A stretch of DNA of 64,000 nt from Paenibacillus lutrae. Lineage in GTDB: Bacteria > Bacillota > Bacilli > Paenibacillales > NBRC-103111. The DNA lies in contig NZ_RHLK01000009.1 of the NCBI RefSeq assembly GCF_009757775.1, positions 118,596 through 182,595 of the forward strand. The letters run 5' to 3'. The notes beneath the pieces are model-generated. The model was not told the origin of the DNA and did not search any database. It was given only the letters and a program-made list of their open reading frames with translations. Shown here one piece after another: positions 42,818 through 51,984 of this stretch. Every line of letters begins with the position of its first letter. Positions within the stretch are counted from its first letter, which is position 1. A program made the translations under genes and the position numbers.

Positions 42818-44791
42818 GTGGGGATTTTTGATTTTGTTCATCTGAGAAATGGCAGGAAGTATTTAAAGGATCGAAATCTGCCCAAAGCTCTCGAAGCTTA
42901 TGAGAAGGTGAAGTACGATTCACTGGAGCTTTCAGAGCAGGTGAGAGTGGCGGACCTGTATTATGAGCTGGGACATATCGAGAAAGCGTTGACGTATTTG
43001 AGCGGAATCATTCAATCTACCCGGTCTGATCATGCGTATGAACGCCGCGCCCATATTCTAAGAGAAATTAACCGGGAAGAAGAGGCGATAGAGGATCTGA
43101 ACGAGGCGATCCGGATTAATCCCGATCCCTATATGTATTGGTATACAAGAGGATTGTGTTACCTGGATTTGAACCGGTATGAAGAAGCAATCCGGGATTT
43201 GAAGGAATGTGTGCTCAGGGAGCCTGCAAATTCAGTCGTATCGACATATTATGAGCTGGGTGTCTGTTATCTGGATCATGGGGATTACGGGAATGCGGAA
43301 GAGACGTTCCGGAAAGTGCTCAGCTTCGAGAATCAGGAAATTCCGATTTTCAGCTACCGGATGGCTAAATCTCTGATGGCTCAAGGCAAGGCGGAAGAGG
43401 CTGCTTCTTATATGAGAAAAGCCGTCGATATGCAGGCCGAATGGGAGTACATCTCCGACAGGGGGGAACGTGAGGTTTACTTCAGGACGGGATTCGGATC
43501 GGGAGCCTTTCGTACTTTCCGGGAGGAAGTGGAGCGTACGTGCGGGTTCCGCAAAGATCTGGCGGGGATCTACATCAAGATGGAAGATTATGAAGCGGCA
43601 CTGGAAATCATCCATCTTGCGATGGAATTATTTCCGGATAGATCCGATCTGTACATGCAACGTGCCATCCTGTACCGGTATACGGAACAATGGGAACTGG
43701 CAGAGGCGGATCTGGACATGGTTGCAGAGTTAGATCCGGATGAGCCGGACGTCTCCTTCGAGAAAATTCTGATTTACCGGTCCCGGCAGCAAGAGGACAA
43801 AGCACTTCCCATGCTGGAGCATTTGTATGAAGAGGACCCGGATAATCCGCTCATCTGTTATTGGCTGGCCGAGTCCTATGCCAAGACAGGCCAATACCAG
43901 CGGGCGCTGGATGTGAACGGACATCTTCTCGAATTGGAGGAAGATGACCCGCTGAATGAGATGCAGCGCGCTGCTATTCTCTCCGAGATGGGACAATATG
44001 GACCGGCTGCGGCAACATACAGCAAAGCCATCGAGCGGGAAGACCGGGCGGACTTGCGCTCCAAGCGGAGCTTCGCCTATTATATGGAGTCCCGCTATGA
44101 TGAAGCGCTGATGGATCTGCATTACGCGGCCGAGCTGGATGCATCAGTCCAAGGCAGCAGCAGCTACCACCATGCCATGGGACACGTTCTGCAGGAAATG
44201 AGGGAGCTGGAAATGGCTGCGGCCTCTTTCGGGAAGGCGATTGAGCTTACGCCGGATTATGCGGTTTATTATGAAAGCCGGGCTAAGTGTTTGATTGATT
44301 TGAAGGAACTCGAGAAAGCGGAACAAGACTGCATCCGGGGATATGAGAAGGACCCTTCCTATACCGATCTGCTCAGCATGCGGGGCTATGTGCGTTATTT
44401 GATGGGAGATTATGAGACGGCGCGGGACTATGCGGAGGCGTACAGCCATCTTCATCCGGACAGTCCGTCAGCCCATTATAATATCGGGCTTGCCTGTTTC
44501 CGTCTGGAGGGGGAAGAAGACGCGGCTCTGAAGGCATTCAACCGGGCCCTTGAGCTGGATCCGGGATTCGCCAGCTGCTATCTGTACAGAGCCTACCTGA
44601 AGTACAGCCGTCTTGAACTCGAAGAAACCATCGAGGATTTGACCAATTGGAGTCTGTATGCCTATCAGGATATCACCTTGGAGGAAAGATTAAAGCACCT
44701 TCATGAACTGGAGGGGCTGGATGAGGATGTGCTGGAGGGAGCCTCCCGGCAGATCGCCCGGTTGTACGAAACCCGGATGTATTTATCCTGA
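42818..44791 (+). CDS. Tetratricopeptide-repeat protein
   Basis: 657 residues, GTG start with GGAGG 7 bases upstream. Nearly the whole length is TPR helical hairpins of about 34 residues, for example YMYWYTRGLCYLDLNRYEEA, NSVVSTYYELGVCYLDHGDY, YAVYYESRAKCLIDLKELEK and SAHYNIGLACFRLEGEED. No signal peptide, membrane helix or enzyme domain is seen, so it is probably a cytoplasmic scaffold. Partners are unknown. Confidence 0.9.
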   Translation: MGIFDFVHLRNGRKYLKDRNLPKALEAYEKVKYDSLELSEQVRVADLYYELGHIEKALTYLSGIIQSTRSDHAYERRAHILREINREEEAIEDLNEAIRINPDPYMYWYTRGLCYLDLNRYEEAIRDLKECVLREPANSVVSTYYELGVCYLDHGDYGNAEETFRKVLSFENQEIPIFSYRMAKSLMAQGKAEEAASYMRKAVDMQAEWEYISDRGEREVYFRTGFGSGAFRTFREEVERTCGFRKDLAGIYIKMEDYEAALEIIHLAMELFPDRSDLYMQRAILYRYTEQWELAEADLDMVAELDPDEPDVSFEKILIYRSRQQEDKALPMLEHLYEEDPDNPLICYWLAESYAKTGQYQRALDVNGHLLELEEDDPLNEMQRAAILSEMGQYGPAAATYSKAIEREDRADLRSKRSFAYYMESRYDEALMDLHYAAELDASVQGSSSYHHAMGHVLQEMRELEMAAASFGKAIELTPDYAVYYESRAKCLIDLKELEKAEQDCIRGYEKDPSYTDLLSMRGYVRYLMGDYETARDYAEAYSHLHPDSPSAHYNIGLACFRLEGEEDAALKAFNRALELDPGFASCYLYRAYLKYSRLELEETIEDLTNWSLYAYQDITLEERLKHLHELEGLDEDVLEGASRQIARLYETRMYLS

Positions 44792-44884
44792 TTCATTAGG
44801 GTGAATAAAAAGCAGCGGCTGGTTCAACTTTACCCGTTTGGGTTTATACGCTTTTTAAAGGTAAATTATAGGGGGTCATGAATA

Positions 44885-45424
44885 TTGGAGGCGTATAATG
44901 AGAATGAATTGGTCATTCATTCCAGTTCCAAGAAAGTATTCGTTCTCGTAATAGCTGCACTGGCTTTTGTAGTAGCCGGAGGATTCCTGTTCTGGGTAGG
45001 GCTTACCGATGAAGAAGAATCGGCGGTTCTAATGGTTGTGGGAATCATAAGTATTGTTTTCTTCGGTCTGTGTCTGCTTTATCTGGTTTTCCAGCTTTTT
45101 AACAAGAAGCCGTCCCTGATCGTTAACGATGAAGGAGTCACCGACAATTCTTCAGCCATTAGCGGAGGCTTGATCCCGTGGCAGGATATCGAGGAAATTA
45201 TCTTGTATGACTACATGGGCCAGCGATTTATCGGCCTGAACCTGTACGACACGGAAGCCTATCTGGCCCGGCAGAAAAGCATGACAAGGATGCTCATGAA
45301 GGCGAACCGTGGACTTGTGCGGGCTACGGTCAATATTACGCAAGCCAGTCTGCCTTATCCTCTGGAAGAGGTGTACGAGGTGATGATGAATAAGTGGGAG
45401 AACGTACATCTTAGGCAGCCGTAA
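44885..45424 (+). CDS. Membrane protein of the STM3941 type
   Basis: 179 residues with a TTG start at 44885 and GGGGG at 44871-44875; an ATG at 44879 is closed by a stop after six codons. Two membrane helices (about 17-39 and 46-69) are followed by a soluble domain reading LIVNDEGVTDNSSAISGGLIPWQDIEEI, which is typical of STM3941/YcxB-like proteins with a PH-like fold. No partner nearby. Confidence 0.75.
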   Translation: MEAYNENELVIHSSSKKVFVLVIAALAFVVAGGFLFWVGLTDEEESAVLMVVGIISIVFFGLCLLYLVFQLFNKKPSLIVNDEGVTDNSSAISGGLIPWQDIEEIILYDYMGQRFIGLNLYDTEAYLARQKSMTRMLMKANRGLVRATVNITQASLPYPLEEVYEVMMNKWENVHLRQP

Positions 45425-45537
45425 GAGCTGCTGCGGCTGGTTGTTGCTGTATGGACTTACGGACGCTGATCCCGGATAACCAGATAGGGATTCAAGAGAA
45501 GACGAGTACGCGTTAGGTTAGGATCAAAAGAATGAAA

Positions 45538-45578
45538 ACAGGCTGCCGGGGATATGCCCGGCGGCCTGTTCGGTTTTG
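45538..45578 (+). terminator. Intrinsic terminator after the STM3941-type gene
   Basis: ACAGGCTGCCGGG pairs with CCCGGCGGCCTGT, followed by TCGGTTTTG. Confidence 0.75.
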
Positions 45579-45642
45579 TGGTGATGCAGGAATGAATGCG
45601 GCTGTGGCGGGTACTGAACTGAACTGAACCCTTCGAAGCTCA

Positions 45643-45670
45643 TGAAACTTTTGAAACTGACGCGCGTCTA
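45643..45670 (+). promoter_or_regulatory. ECF-sigma-like promoter, copy 1
   Basis: TGAAAC (45643-45648), 16-base spacer, CGTCTA (45665-45670). This fits extracytoplasmic-function sigma promoters of the sigma-M/sigma-W class. It reads into the TIMP-like gene with a leader of about 30 bases. The same element recurs at 46552 and 47326. Confidence 0.7.
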
Positions 45671-45706
45671 TTGGGTATAACTGCTAGATATGGAAGGCTG
45701 GTTCGT

Positions 45707-46354
45707 ATGAGGAAATCTATAAAAAAAGTATTCATACTCCTACTCTCATCTGTATTTATCTTTGTCTCTATGATGATTGTTAATCCGGGTAAAACCTACG
45801 GTTGCAGCTGCGCCTATGAACAGGATCCTGCTCAAGCGCTGCAAAAAACGGATGCCGTGTTTTCGGGAAAAGTAAGGGAAGTAAGCAAACAGGTGATAGA
45901 AAGCGGCGGTATTCTTGAGAATAAGAACGCGGTTTTATTTGAAGTGGACGCTGCATGGAAAGGGATTTCCGAGAATCAGGTGATCGTAAACACGAGTTAT
46001 GGCGGATCAGCCTCTTGCGGCAATGAATACGAAGTGGGTAAGAAGTATCTTGTTTTTGCTAACCGGTATGACGAACTGCCATTCTTACAGACGAGCACTT
46101 GTTCCTTGACGGCGGAATGGTCTGGCGCGAGTGCCGTCTTAGAGCAAATCGGGCAAGGGGAGAAGCCGCTCGTAGAAGCAGACTATCAAGATGATATGAG
46201 CAGGCTGAGATATACGAACGCATTCGCTTCTATAACCGGAGCGTATCACCGGTTGTTAAAACATCCATATGCGGGAGCAGGCATTTTTGTTGGCGGAGTG
46301 CTTGTTGCTGCAATGGCGCTGCTGGTTGTGAGAAGGAAAAAAAGAAAATCGTAA
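45707..46354 (+). CDS. Secreted TIMP/NTR-like protein with a C-terminal membrane anchor
   Basis: 215 residues from the ATG at 45707, with GGAAGG at 45692-45697. A signal peptide (about 1-33) ends just before the CSC motif in YGCSCAYEQDP, whose first cysteine would become the N-terminus as in tissue-inhibitor-of-metalloproteinase (NTR) domains; the remaining NTR elements DAVFSGKVREV and YLVFANRYDELPFLQTSTCS are present. A hydrophobic helix and RRKKRKS tail (about 188-215) anchor the C-terminus. Bacterial members are poorly characterised. Transcribed from an ECF-like promoter, which suggests a cell-envelope stress role. Confidence 0.8.
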   Translation: MRKSIKKVFILLLSSVFIFVSMMIVNPGKTYGCSCAYEQDPAQALQKTDAVFSGKVREVSKQVIESGGILENKNAVLFEVDAAWKGISENQVIVNTSYGGSASCGNEYEVGKKYLVFANRYDELPFLQTSTCSLTAEWSGASAVLEQIGQGEKPLVEADYQDDMSRLRYTNAFASITGAYHRLLKHPYAGAGIFVGGVLVAAMALLVVRRKKRKS

Positions 46355-46551
46355 CCTTCATACAAAAATTTTTTCCAAGTGAGGTCTGCCACATTGATTG
46401 CAATAGAATCCTATTTATTAAAGCCTATGTCAAGATTATTGACCTGAATGATGTAATAAGCAATCCTGATCCGTGTTTTATCATTATTCAAAACAGCCAA
46501 GAACTACAAAGGACTGGACCCGCTGCGGCTGGCATTTAACTGTGCCCCCTT

Positions 46552-46579
46552 CGAAACTTTTGAAACCGGCACACGTCTA
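46552..46579 (+). promoter_or_regulatory. ECF-sigma-like promoter, copy 2
   Basis: CGAAAC (46552-46557), 16-base spacer, CGTCTA (46574-46579). Flanking bases, including TTGGGTATAA just downstream, also match copy 1. It lies 134 bases before the small helical secreted protein gene. The rest of 46355-46712 shows no gene. Confidence 0.65.
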
Positions 46580-46712
46580 TTGGGTATAAGTCCTAAATAT
46601 GTAAGGCATGGTACATGCGAGAAAAATGGATGAAGCCACGGCTTCCTGCGTATATCTATTAATTGTTAAACAGGCCGCCAATTAATTTCATATTAGACGA
46701 AAGGGAACAAAA

Positions 46713-47210
46713 ATGAAAAAAAAATTAACGGTTATTGCGATCACTGCAGGTATTATCGGAGGCAGTCTTTTAACCGCCAGTGCAGCTTTCGGGGACGCAG
46801 ACCACATCAAAAATCTGAATGACTTAAAGTCAGCATTTGAATCAAAGAAAAAGAAATTAAACGAGATGCCGAATCAAACACCAGAAGAAATTGAGGCTAC
46901 GGTTAAAGCTGGTAAAGAGCTCAAAGATTTGGGTAAGGAAGTGGCAAAAGTAGAGCGAATTGTTGATCCCGATCGTGAAGAAGAATTTGCGAATCAACTT
47001 AGAAGTCATATAGCTGGTATGAAAGATTCGGTAAGTGAACTAAAACGTATAGCGGAAGAGACAAAAGATAGTCAGTATCTGAAGAAAGCTGAAGAACTGG
47101 AGAAGAAAGTTGCCAGGTATGAAAAAGAACAACGGGCATATCTAAACAAAGATCAACCGGGAAAAACAGTGAAAGAATTACGTAAAGAGTTAGATATTCC
47201 AGCGAATTAA
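46713..47210 (+). CDS. Small secreted coiled-coil protein
   Basis: 165 residues with GAAAGGG upstream of the ATG. Signal peptide residues 1-24 end in ASA-AF. The mature part is almost entirely charged amphipathic helix (KSAFESKKKKLNEMP, ELKDLGKEVAKVERI, KKAEELEKKVARYEKEQ), consistent with a long coiled coil. No enzyme motif. It is controlled by an ECF-like promoter shared with its neighbours, so an extracellular stress-related role is plausible. Confidence 0.75.
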   Translation: MKKKLTVIAITAGIIGGSLLTASAAFGDADHIKNLNDLKSAFESKKKKLNEMPNQTPEEIEATVKAGKELKDLGKEVAKVERIVDPDREEEFANQLRSHIAGMKDSVSELKRIAEETKDSQYLKKAEELEKKVARYEKEQRAYLNKDQPGKTVKELRKELDIPAN

Positions 47211-47325
47211 ATAGATTAGTAAGTGAAAACACTCATTCTAATAAAGGACGGGTGTTTTCGTTTCTCTACTGAATTTGTCTGGTTATCTTTCAAAGGGGCC
47301 CGGCAGTCATTTAGCTATATTCCTT

Positions 47326-47353
47326 CGAAACTTTCGAAACCGGCACACGTCTA
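47326..47353 (+). promoter_or_regulatory. ECF-sigma-like promoter, copy 3
   Basis: CGAAAC (47326-47331), 16-base spacer, CGTCTA (47348-47353), again followed by TTGGGTA. It lies 136 bases before the orphan gene at 47489. Confidence 0.65.
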
Positions 47354-47488
47354 TTGGGTAGTACTGCTACATTTGGCTTCGAATGTGCGTTTTATCAAAT
47401 ATCAAGTTTTTGATATAACATAGTCTTTTACAAAATGAAGCCGACTTAACGTTCGTATCCTCTGAGTGGCATACTAGGGAGGTAAGAA

Positions 47489-47863
47489 ATGCTCAATAAT
47501 AGATTGAAAGATGACTTGAAAAATAAACTTAGCTCATTAAATACACTAATTTCTCAGCAGCCAGATAATAATTTGAAGGCTGTGGGCAATAGTTTAATAA
47601 ATAATTTGCTAGTTACGATTGAGTTACCAGAAGTAGTTTTTCAAAAAGTCTTTTACTTTTATCTTGTAAAAGAGTATCCCAATGATGATGCAGAAAAAAT
47701 TGTTTTTGTAACTTTAGATTTGGATCAAGCAATTGAAAATTATCTAAAAGGTGATCATAGAAGGATAGAAATATGGGCTCAAGGGTATAAACTGAGCGAG
47801 TATTGGGGGGATCTTACTCACTTTAATGAAATTAAAGAGACAATAGTTGATTATTTTTATTGA
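47489..47863 (+). CDS. AT-rich orphan protein, possible immunity-type protein
   Basis: 124 residues, AGGGAGG just upstream of the ATG at 47489. The sequence is acidic and helical (LKDDLKNKLSSLNTLISQQ, VVFQKVFYFYLVKEYPNDDAE, LDQAIENYLKGDHRRIEIWAQG). I do not recognise the family. It is coupled to the next gene (17 bases apart). Size, acidity, AT-richness and the paired arrangement are typical of toxin-immunity proteins, but no toxin lies beside it, so this is only a suggestion. Confidence 0.55.
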   Translation: MLNNRLKDDLKNKLSSLNTLISQQPDNNLKAVGNSLINNLLVTIELPEVVFQKVFYFYLVKEYPNDDAEKIVFVTLDLDQAIENYLKGDHRRIEIWAQGYKLSEYWGDLTHFNEIKETIVDYFY

Positions 47864-47879
47864 TAGGGATGAAGGGAAT

Positions 47880-48512
47880 ATGAATCATGAAAAATCTCGC
47901 TTCGGAAAGATCATATATGCAGATGGTCAATTAGAGGACGCAAGACTATTTGTGGAATATAAGGATGGGTTTAAATTTCATCTTACGACAGATACTCAAA
48001 TCCTTTGTTTTGAAGGCATGGATTACTGCGATTGCATGACGAAGTTATTGAAGAAAACAAACTCTACGTTGCTATTAGAAGATGCCCTATTTATTAGAAC
48101 AAACCAAGCGTCGATGGAGAAAATAATTATCGAGGAAAAGATATTTTTATCAACAGATGATTTGGGAGAGGAAACGCTATTTTTTAGTTTAGGTTGTAGT
48201 TACAAGGGGATACAATATAATACAGCGGTAGTCAACGATTTTTCGATAGCCTTACAAGATTTGAGAAATCAGTTACATGTAGAATTTCACATATGCGCGT
48301 ACTGCCTACGGTCCGACTTTAAGTCTGACGGTGGAGAAGATCTGCGTCATAGTTGGTTTTGCTTTAGGGAGGTAAGGGAATTTAATCCTAATAAACCGTG
48401 GTTTCAAAGGGAAGATGAATTTGATGAGGCGATTCCGAATGTGGATGCTTTTTACTGGTGTCCTGCATTTCAATACAAATTTAAAATTCTGACTTTAAGT
48501 TTAGTAGTTTAA
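47880..48512 (+). CDS. AT-rich orphan protein with a Cys pair, partner of the upstream gene
   Basis: 210 residues from the ATG at 47880, with GAAGGG upstream; a longer frame to 47847 overlaps the previous gene. A C-terminal block reads HICAYCLRSDF followed by HSWFCFREV and WFQREDEFDEA; the CxxC and later Cys could bind zinc. It resembles DUF6304-like or immunity-type proteins, though I cannot confirm this. Base composition differs from the 48.7 kb protease gene, suggesting lateral acquisition. Confidence 0.55.
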   Translation: MNHEKSRFGKIIYADGQLEDARLFVEYKDGFKFHLTTDTQILCFEGMDYCDCMTKLLKKTNSTLLLEDALFIRTNQASMEKIIIEEKIFLSTDDLGEETLFFSLGCSYKGIQYNTAVVNDFSIALQDLRNQLHVEFHICAYCLRSDFKSDGGEDLRHSWFCFREVREFNPNKPWFQREDEFDEAIPNVDAFYWCPAFQYKFKILTLSLVV

Positions 48513-48747
48513 ACCGCAATGCGACTAAGGCCTCGCTTTTCTCCATACTTGTCAATTCGCTTTGTCAGTACTTTTGCCTGCAACCCCTGAAATCAGTCAG
48601 ATATTTTCCAATGTCAGTATGGACACTGCGTTATATCAAAAAAAGGGCCCGGCTTCAGCCGATTTCGCCTGTCCTATAGACGGAAGTTAGTTCCCTCTCA
48701 GTTCAATCGACATAGATTGATAGCATCCTAGAATAGGGGGACTGATC

Positions 48748-49863
48748 ATGGCTAATTTCTATGAAACGATGAGGCTCAAAAACCAGCTTTCACCCACTCT
48801 GCTGCGCAAACCTGGTATTTATGGAGTGGGGGTAGGCTATGCGGACCCGGACAAACCGGACCGTGGAGCGGCCATTATCGTCTATTCGCATCCCAATGTT
48901 AAACCCGCTGAAATTAGAAGTACGATGTTACAAAAGGCTGGTGTGAGCTTTCCTTTCCGTCTGATTAATACGGATCCGTTTAAACCTCATTCGAAGGTTC
49001 AATCAGGCAGCGTGTCCCGCCGCAGGGCGGCACCCCGCAAAAGGGTGAAGGCGGAGTTCTTCCGCAGTCGTCTGCGTCCGGTTCCGGGAGGAGTCAGTAT
49101 CGGCCGGATTACCGGCTCGCTTGGAATTACGGGAACGGGAGGCCTTATCACTATCCGAAATGGACAATTATATGTGCTGAGCAACAATCATGTAATTGTA
49201 GCTGCCAACCGGTTTGCAGCTAATATTCTGCAGCCGGGGCCTTTGGATGGCGGGCAGGCAAGCGACCGGATCGGTGTGTCGGTGAGGTTTGTTCCTTTCC
49301 GCATCGGCGGAGTGAACTTCATGGACGCTGCTATCGCGCAGCCTATCACCAACAGTCTTCTGAATCCGAGATATCTGATCAATTCAGGCCGGCTCATTAC
49401 GCTGCGGGGCCATCTGCTCAGCTACCGCGTGGGAGCGAGCTTCGTTAAATCCGGACGGACCACCGGGTTTGTCAGCGGTGTCGTCGAAAGTATCGGAACG
49501 GACCAGCTGGTCGGTCCTTACAGGGAAGTCGGCAATGCGACTCTGTTGTTCCGCAACCAGACGGTAGTTGTGGGCAGCAGTCCTGTCTCGCAAGGCGGCG
49601 ATTCAGGCTCGGTATGGATTACGAGGGACGGATTTGCAGCTGCGCTGAACTTCGCAGGCAGCGGAAACCGCTCGATCAGCACACCGATTGCCAGTGTCTT
49701 ATCTACATTCGGATTACGTGTAGCCGCTCCGGCCCCAGGCGGCACATTTAAAGCAGGCGGGAGTAAAGGGGCTGCTCCCCAAGGCAACCATGCTTATGTC
49801 CGGCCTCTGCCGGAAGCAGTCCGCAAGCAGATTCGTCCGGTGAGCACCAAGGCGCGGAAATAA
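48748..49863 (+). CDS. Trypsin-like serine protease
   Basis: 371 residues, ATG with AGGGGG upstream. The catalytic triad is visible: His148 in LSNNHVIV, Asp193 in FMDAAIA, and Ser286 in QGGDSGSVW. The N-terminal 100 residues form a pro-like region (GIYGVGVGYADPDKPDRGAA, then an Arg/Lys-rich linker RRRAAPRKR). No signal peptide is evident, so it may be cytoplasmic, spore-associated or exported by another route. The gene stands alone before a bidirectional terminator. Confidence 0.85.
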   Translation: MANFYETMRLKNQLSPTLLRKPGIYGVGVGYADPDKPDRGAAIIVYSHPNVKPAEIRSTMLQKAGVSFPFRLINTDPFKPHSKVQSGSVSRRRAAPRKRVKAEFFRSRLRPVPGGVSIGRITGSLGITGTGGLITIRNGQLYVLSNNHVIVAANRFAANILQPGPLDGGQASDRIGVSVRFVPFRIGGVNFMDAAIAQPITNSLLNPRYLINSGRLITLRGHLLSYRVGASFVKSGRTTGFVSGVVESIGTDQLVGPYREVGNATLLFRNQTVVVGSSPVSQGGDSGSVWITRDGFAAALNFAGSGNRSISTPIASVLSTFGLRVAAPAPGGTFKAGGSKGAAPQGNHAYVRPLPEAVRKQIRPVSTKARK

Positions 49864-49900
49864 AAAAGCCGCGCTCCCGCATAAGGAGTGCAGCCTGAAA

Positions 49901-49930
49901 GCCTTGTCCGCAGACGGACAAGGCCTTTCT
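49901..49930. terminator. Bidirectional terminator between the protease and SDR genes
   Basis: GCCTTGTCCG (49901-49910), loop CAGA, CGGACAAGGC (49915-49924), then CTTTCT; the other strand also ends in a pyrimidine run. Confidence 0.85.
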
Positions 49931-49938
49931 ACATATCT

Positions 49939-50730
49939 TTATCCGCGCAGCAAAGACTCCGCGCCATCAATATAAATTTCGGTACCGGTAATATGAGTCG
50001 ATTCATTCGACGCAAGGAACAGCACCAGATCGGCGACCTGCTCCGGCTTGCCTGGAGCGTCTCTCAGCGGATGACCGCCTTCCGGGAATTCTATCGGAAT
50101 CTCCACTTCCTTCAAATCATCCGAAGGATACGTGTTGTCATCAATATTCGTCTCGATGGCTCCCGGACAAATCGCATTGACGCGGATTTTATACCGTGCG
50201 AGCTCCAAAGCGGCCATTTTCATAAAAGCGACTTGACCCGCTTTCGTAGATGCATACGTAGAGAATCCGATGTTGGAGAAGACGCGGTTTCCGTTGATGG
50301 AGCTGGTGATGATAATGCTGCCGCCTTTTTCTTTCAAATAAGGGATGGCATATTTTACAGTGGCAAAAGTACCGCGCAGGTTGATGTTAACCGTCTGGTC
50401 CCATTCCTCCACGGCGAGTGTTTCGATCGGGGCTTTGGCACCGTTGATCCCGGCATTCGCAAAGACAATATCGATCTGTCCGAACTTCTCCGCCGCCTGT
50501 TTGAATCCTTGCTCAACCGTCTCCGGTTTCGAAATATCGCATGCGATCACGATGGCCTCGCCGCCCGCTTGTTCGATCGTTTGTTTGGTTTTCTCCGCAT
50601 TCTCGGGCGTCCGGTCCAGCATAACGACCTTAGCGCCCTGCTCCGCAAGACGGATCGCCGATGCTTGGCCGATTCCTGAGCCGCCTCCCGATACCACGGC
50701 AACTTTACCTTCTAAGCGTTTATCTGACAT
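49939..50730 (-). CDS. SDR family oxidoreductase, paralogue A
   Basis: 263 residues from the ATG at 50730, with AAAGGAGG upstream. TGxxxGxG-type motif is SGGGSGIGQA, with FANAG, a catalytic Ser (ITSSINGNR), YASTK and the C-terminal HITGTEIYIDGAESLLRG. It is closely similar in sequence and length to the SDR at 56112-56903, so the pair is a local duplication. Substrate unknown. Confidence 0.9.
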   Translation of the reverse strand: MSDKRLEGKVAVVSGGGSGIGQASAIRLAEQGAKVVMLDRTPENAEKTKQTIEQAGGEAIVIACDISKPETVEQGFKQAAEKFGQIDIVFANAGINGAKAPIETLAVEEWDQTVNINLRGTFATVKYAIPYLKEKGGSIIITSSINGNRVFSNIGFSTYASTKAGQVAFMKMAALELARYKIRVNAICPGAIETNIDDNTYPSDDLKEVEIPIEFPEGGHPLRDAPGKPEQVADLVLFLASNESTHITGTEIYIDGAESLLRG

Positions 50731-50875
50731 GTTGATATCCTCCTTTAGCTTGTGCAAGTTCAGTTGATCTTTCATGAAATTACCCTTAGGGCAAGGTGTC
50801 TGAACCAGTTAAAAAGGACCGGACGTCATCCGCCCGGAGGTCTTCTCATGAGAGGTCGTGCTGCCGGAGATTTCT

Positions 50876-50905
50876 GATCAGATCAGGTCAGATCAGATCA
50901 GATCA
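50876..50905. repeat. Pentanucleotide tandem repeat
   Basis: Six GATCA-type units (one reads GGTCA) in the non-coding space between the SDR and LysR genes. A palindromic GATC core may make this a slippage-prone array. Confidence 0.75.
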
Positions 50906-51830
50906 GGGCTCCCTCTTCAAGAAAGTATGAGCTTGTTCTTGTCCGGGGACTTTGCCGGGGTGGACCCTCAAAATGCTGCAGGAGAAACTCGCGGAAGGCA
51001 ATGGCCGCCTTGGACAAATACCGGTTATCCAGCCAGGCGATATGGAAGGTCCTTTGACAGAGCGGTTTGTTGACGGATAGTTTGATGAGCTTTAGATCCT
51101 CGCTGCTTTTACACGATCCGATGAACGCGATGCCGAATCCGGAACGGACTAGATCCGCAATGCTGGCGGGGTCTTCCACTTCACATACCACTTTGGGGAT
51201 AAAGCCTGCATGACGGCAAAACTCGTCATTCATTTTTCGCAGCGGATGCCCTTCTTTGTAGCCTACGAACGATTCCTCAGCGGCTTCGATCAAGTTAATA
51301 CTCCCTCTACCGGCCAGACGGTGTCCAGGGGGCACAGCCAGGTACACTTCCTCCTTTAATAGAGGCATCTGACGGATGCCGGGATGGTGAAGAGCCATCG
51401 CCGTCATATAGAAGTCCGTTTCATTCGTTTCGATAAGCTGTTCCATCTCCTCCATTGAGGCTTGAAGAATGTGAAAATGAACCTGCGGGTGTCTGGATAG
51501 AAACTCTTTTAAAGGGTCTCTGATCTGTTCCATGTTAGACAGTGCCAGGTGAATGCGTCCTTGCTCAAGGCCTGCCATGTCCGCCACTTCTCTGCGGCCT
51601 TCTTCGAGTAACTGCAGCGCAGCCTGGGCTTTGGCCTGAAAAGCCCGGCCGTAAGGATTGAGGCGTATGTTCCGGCCTTGCCGGTCGAACAAAGGGGTGC
51701 CCAGATCTTCCTCCAGTCTTGCGATGGTTTTGCTCAGCGCAGGCTGTGCAATACGGAGCTCCTCCGCTGCCCTTGTGATGTGTTCAAGCCTGGCAACGGT
51801 CAGAAAATAGCGGAGTTGAAGCATTTCCAT
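50898..51830 (-). CDS. LysR family transcriptional regulator
   Basis: 310 residues from the ATG at 51830, with AAGGTGA upstream; the frame open to 51950 runs through the intergenic region. The N-terminal winged helix-turn-helix (LRYFLTVARLEHITRAAEELRIAQPALSKTIARLE) and a periplasmic-binding-like effector domain are complete. It lies head to head with the FMN reductase gene, the classic layout in which a LysR protein controls the divergent gene. Confidence 0.95.
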   Translation of the reverse strand: MEMLQLRYFLTVARLEHITRAAEELRIAQPALSKTIARLEEDLGTPLFDRQGRNIRLNPYGRAFQAKAQAALQLLEEGRREVADMAGLEQGRIHLALSNMEQIRDPLKEFLSRHPQVHFHILQASMEEMEQLIETNETDFYMTAMALHHPGIRQMPLLKEEVYLAVPPGHRLAGRGSINLIEAAEESFVGYKEGHPLRKMNDEFCRHAGFIPKVVCEVEDPASIADLVRSGFGIAFIGSCKSSEDLKLIKLSVNKPLCQRTFHIAWLDNRYLSKAAIAFREFLLQHFEGPPRQSPRTRTSSYFLEEGALI

Positions 51831-51984
51831 AGAAATCACCTTCCTATTCATATACTGGAGTATATGTATACATAGCGAAATAGATATTATTAATCTGTGC
51901 TCAATTTTATTATAGTTATTGCTATCAGGCAAATATTTCCTGTTTACCATTACAAATACAGACTTATTTCAAGGAGGAATTGGC
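51831..51984. promoter_or_regulatory. Divergent regulatory region of the LysR and FMN reductase genes
   Basis: 154 bases containing TATAC-TGGA-GTATA (51851-51864), a palindrome of the T-N11-A type that LysR proteins recognise, plus nearby AT-rich sequence. The likely site for autoregulation and for control of the reductase. Confidence 0.5.
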
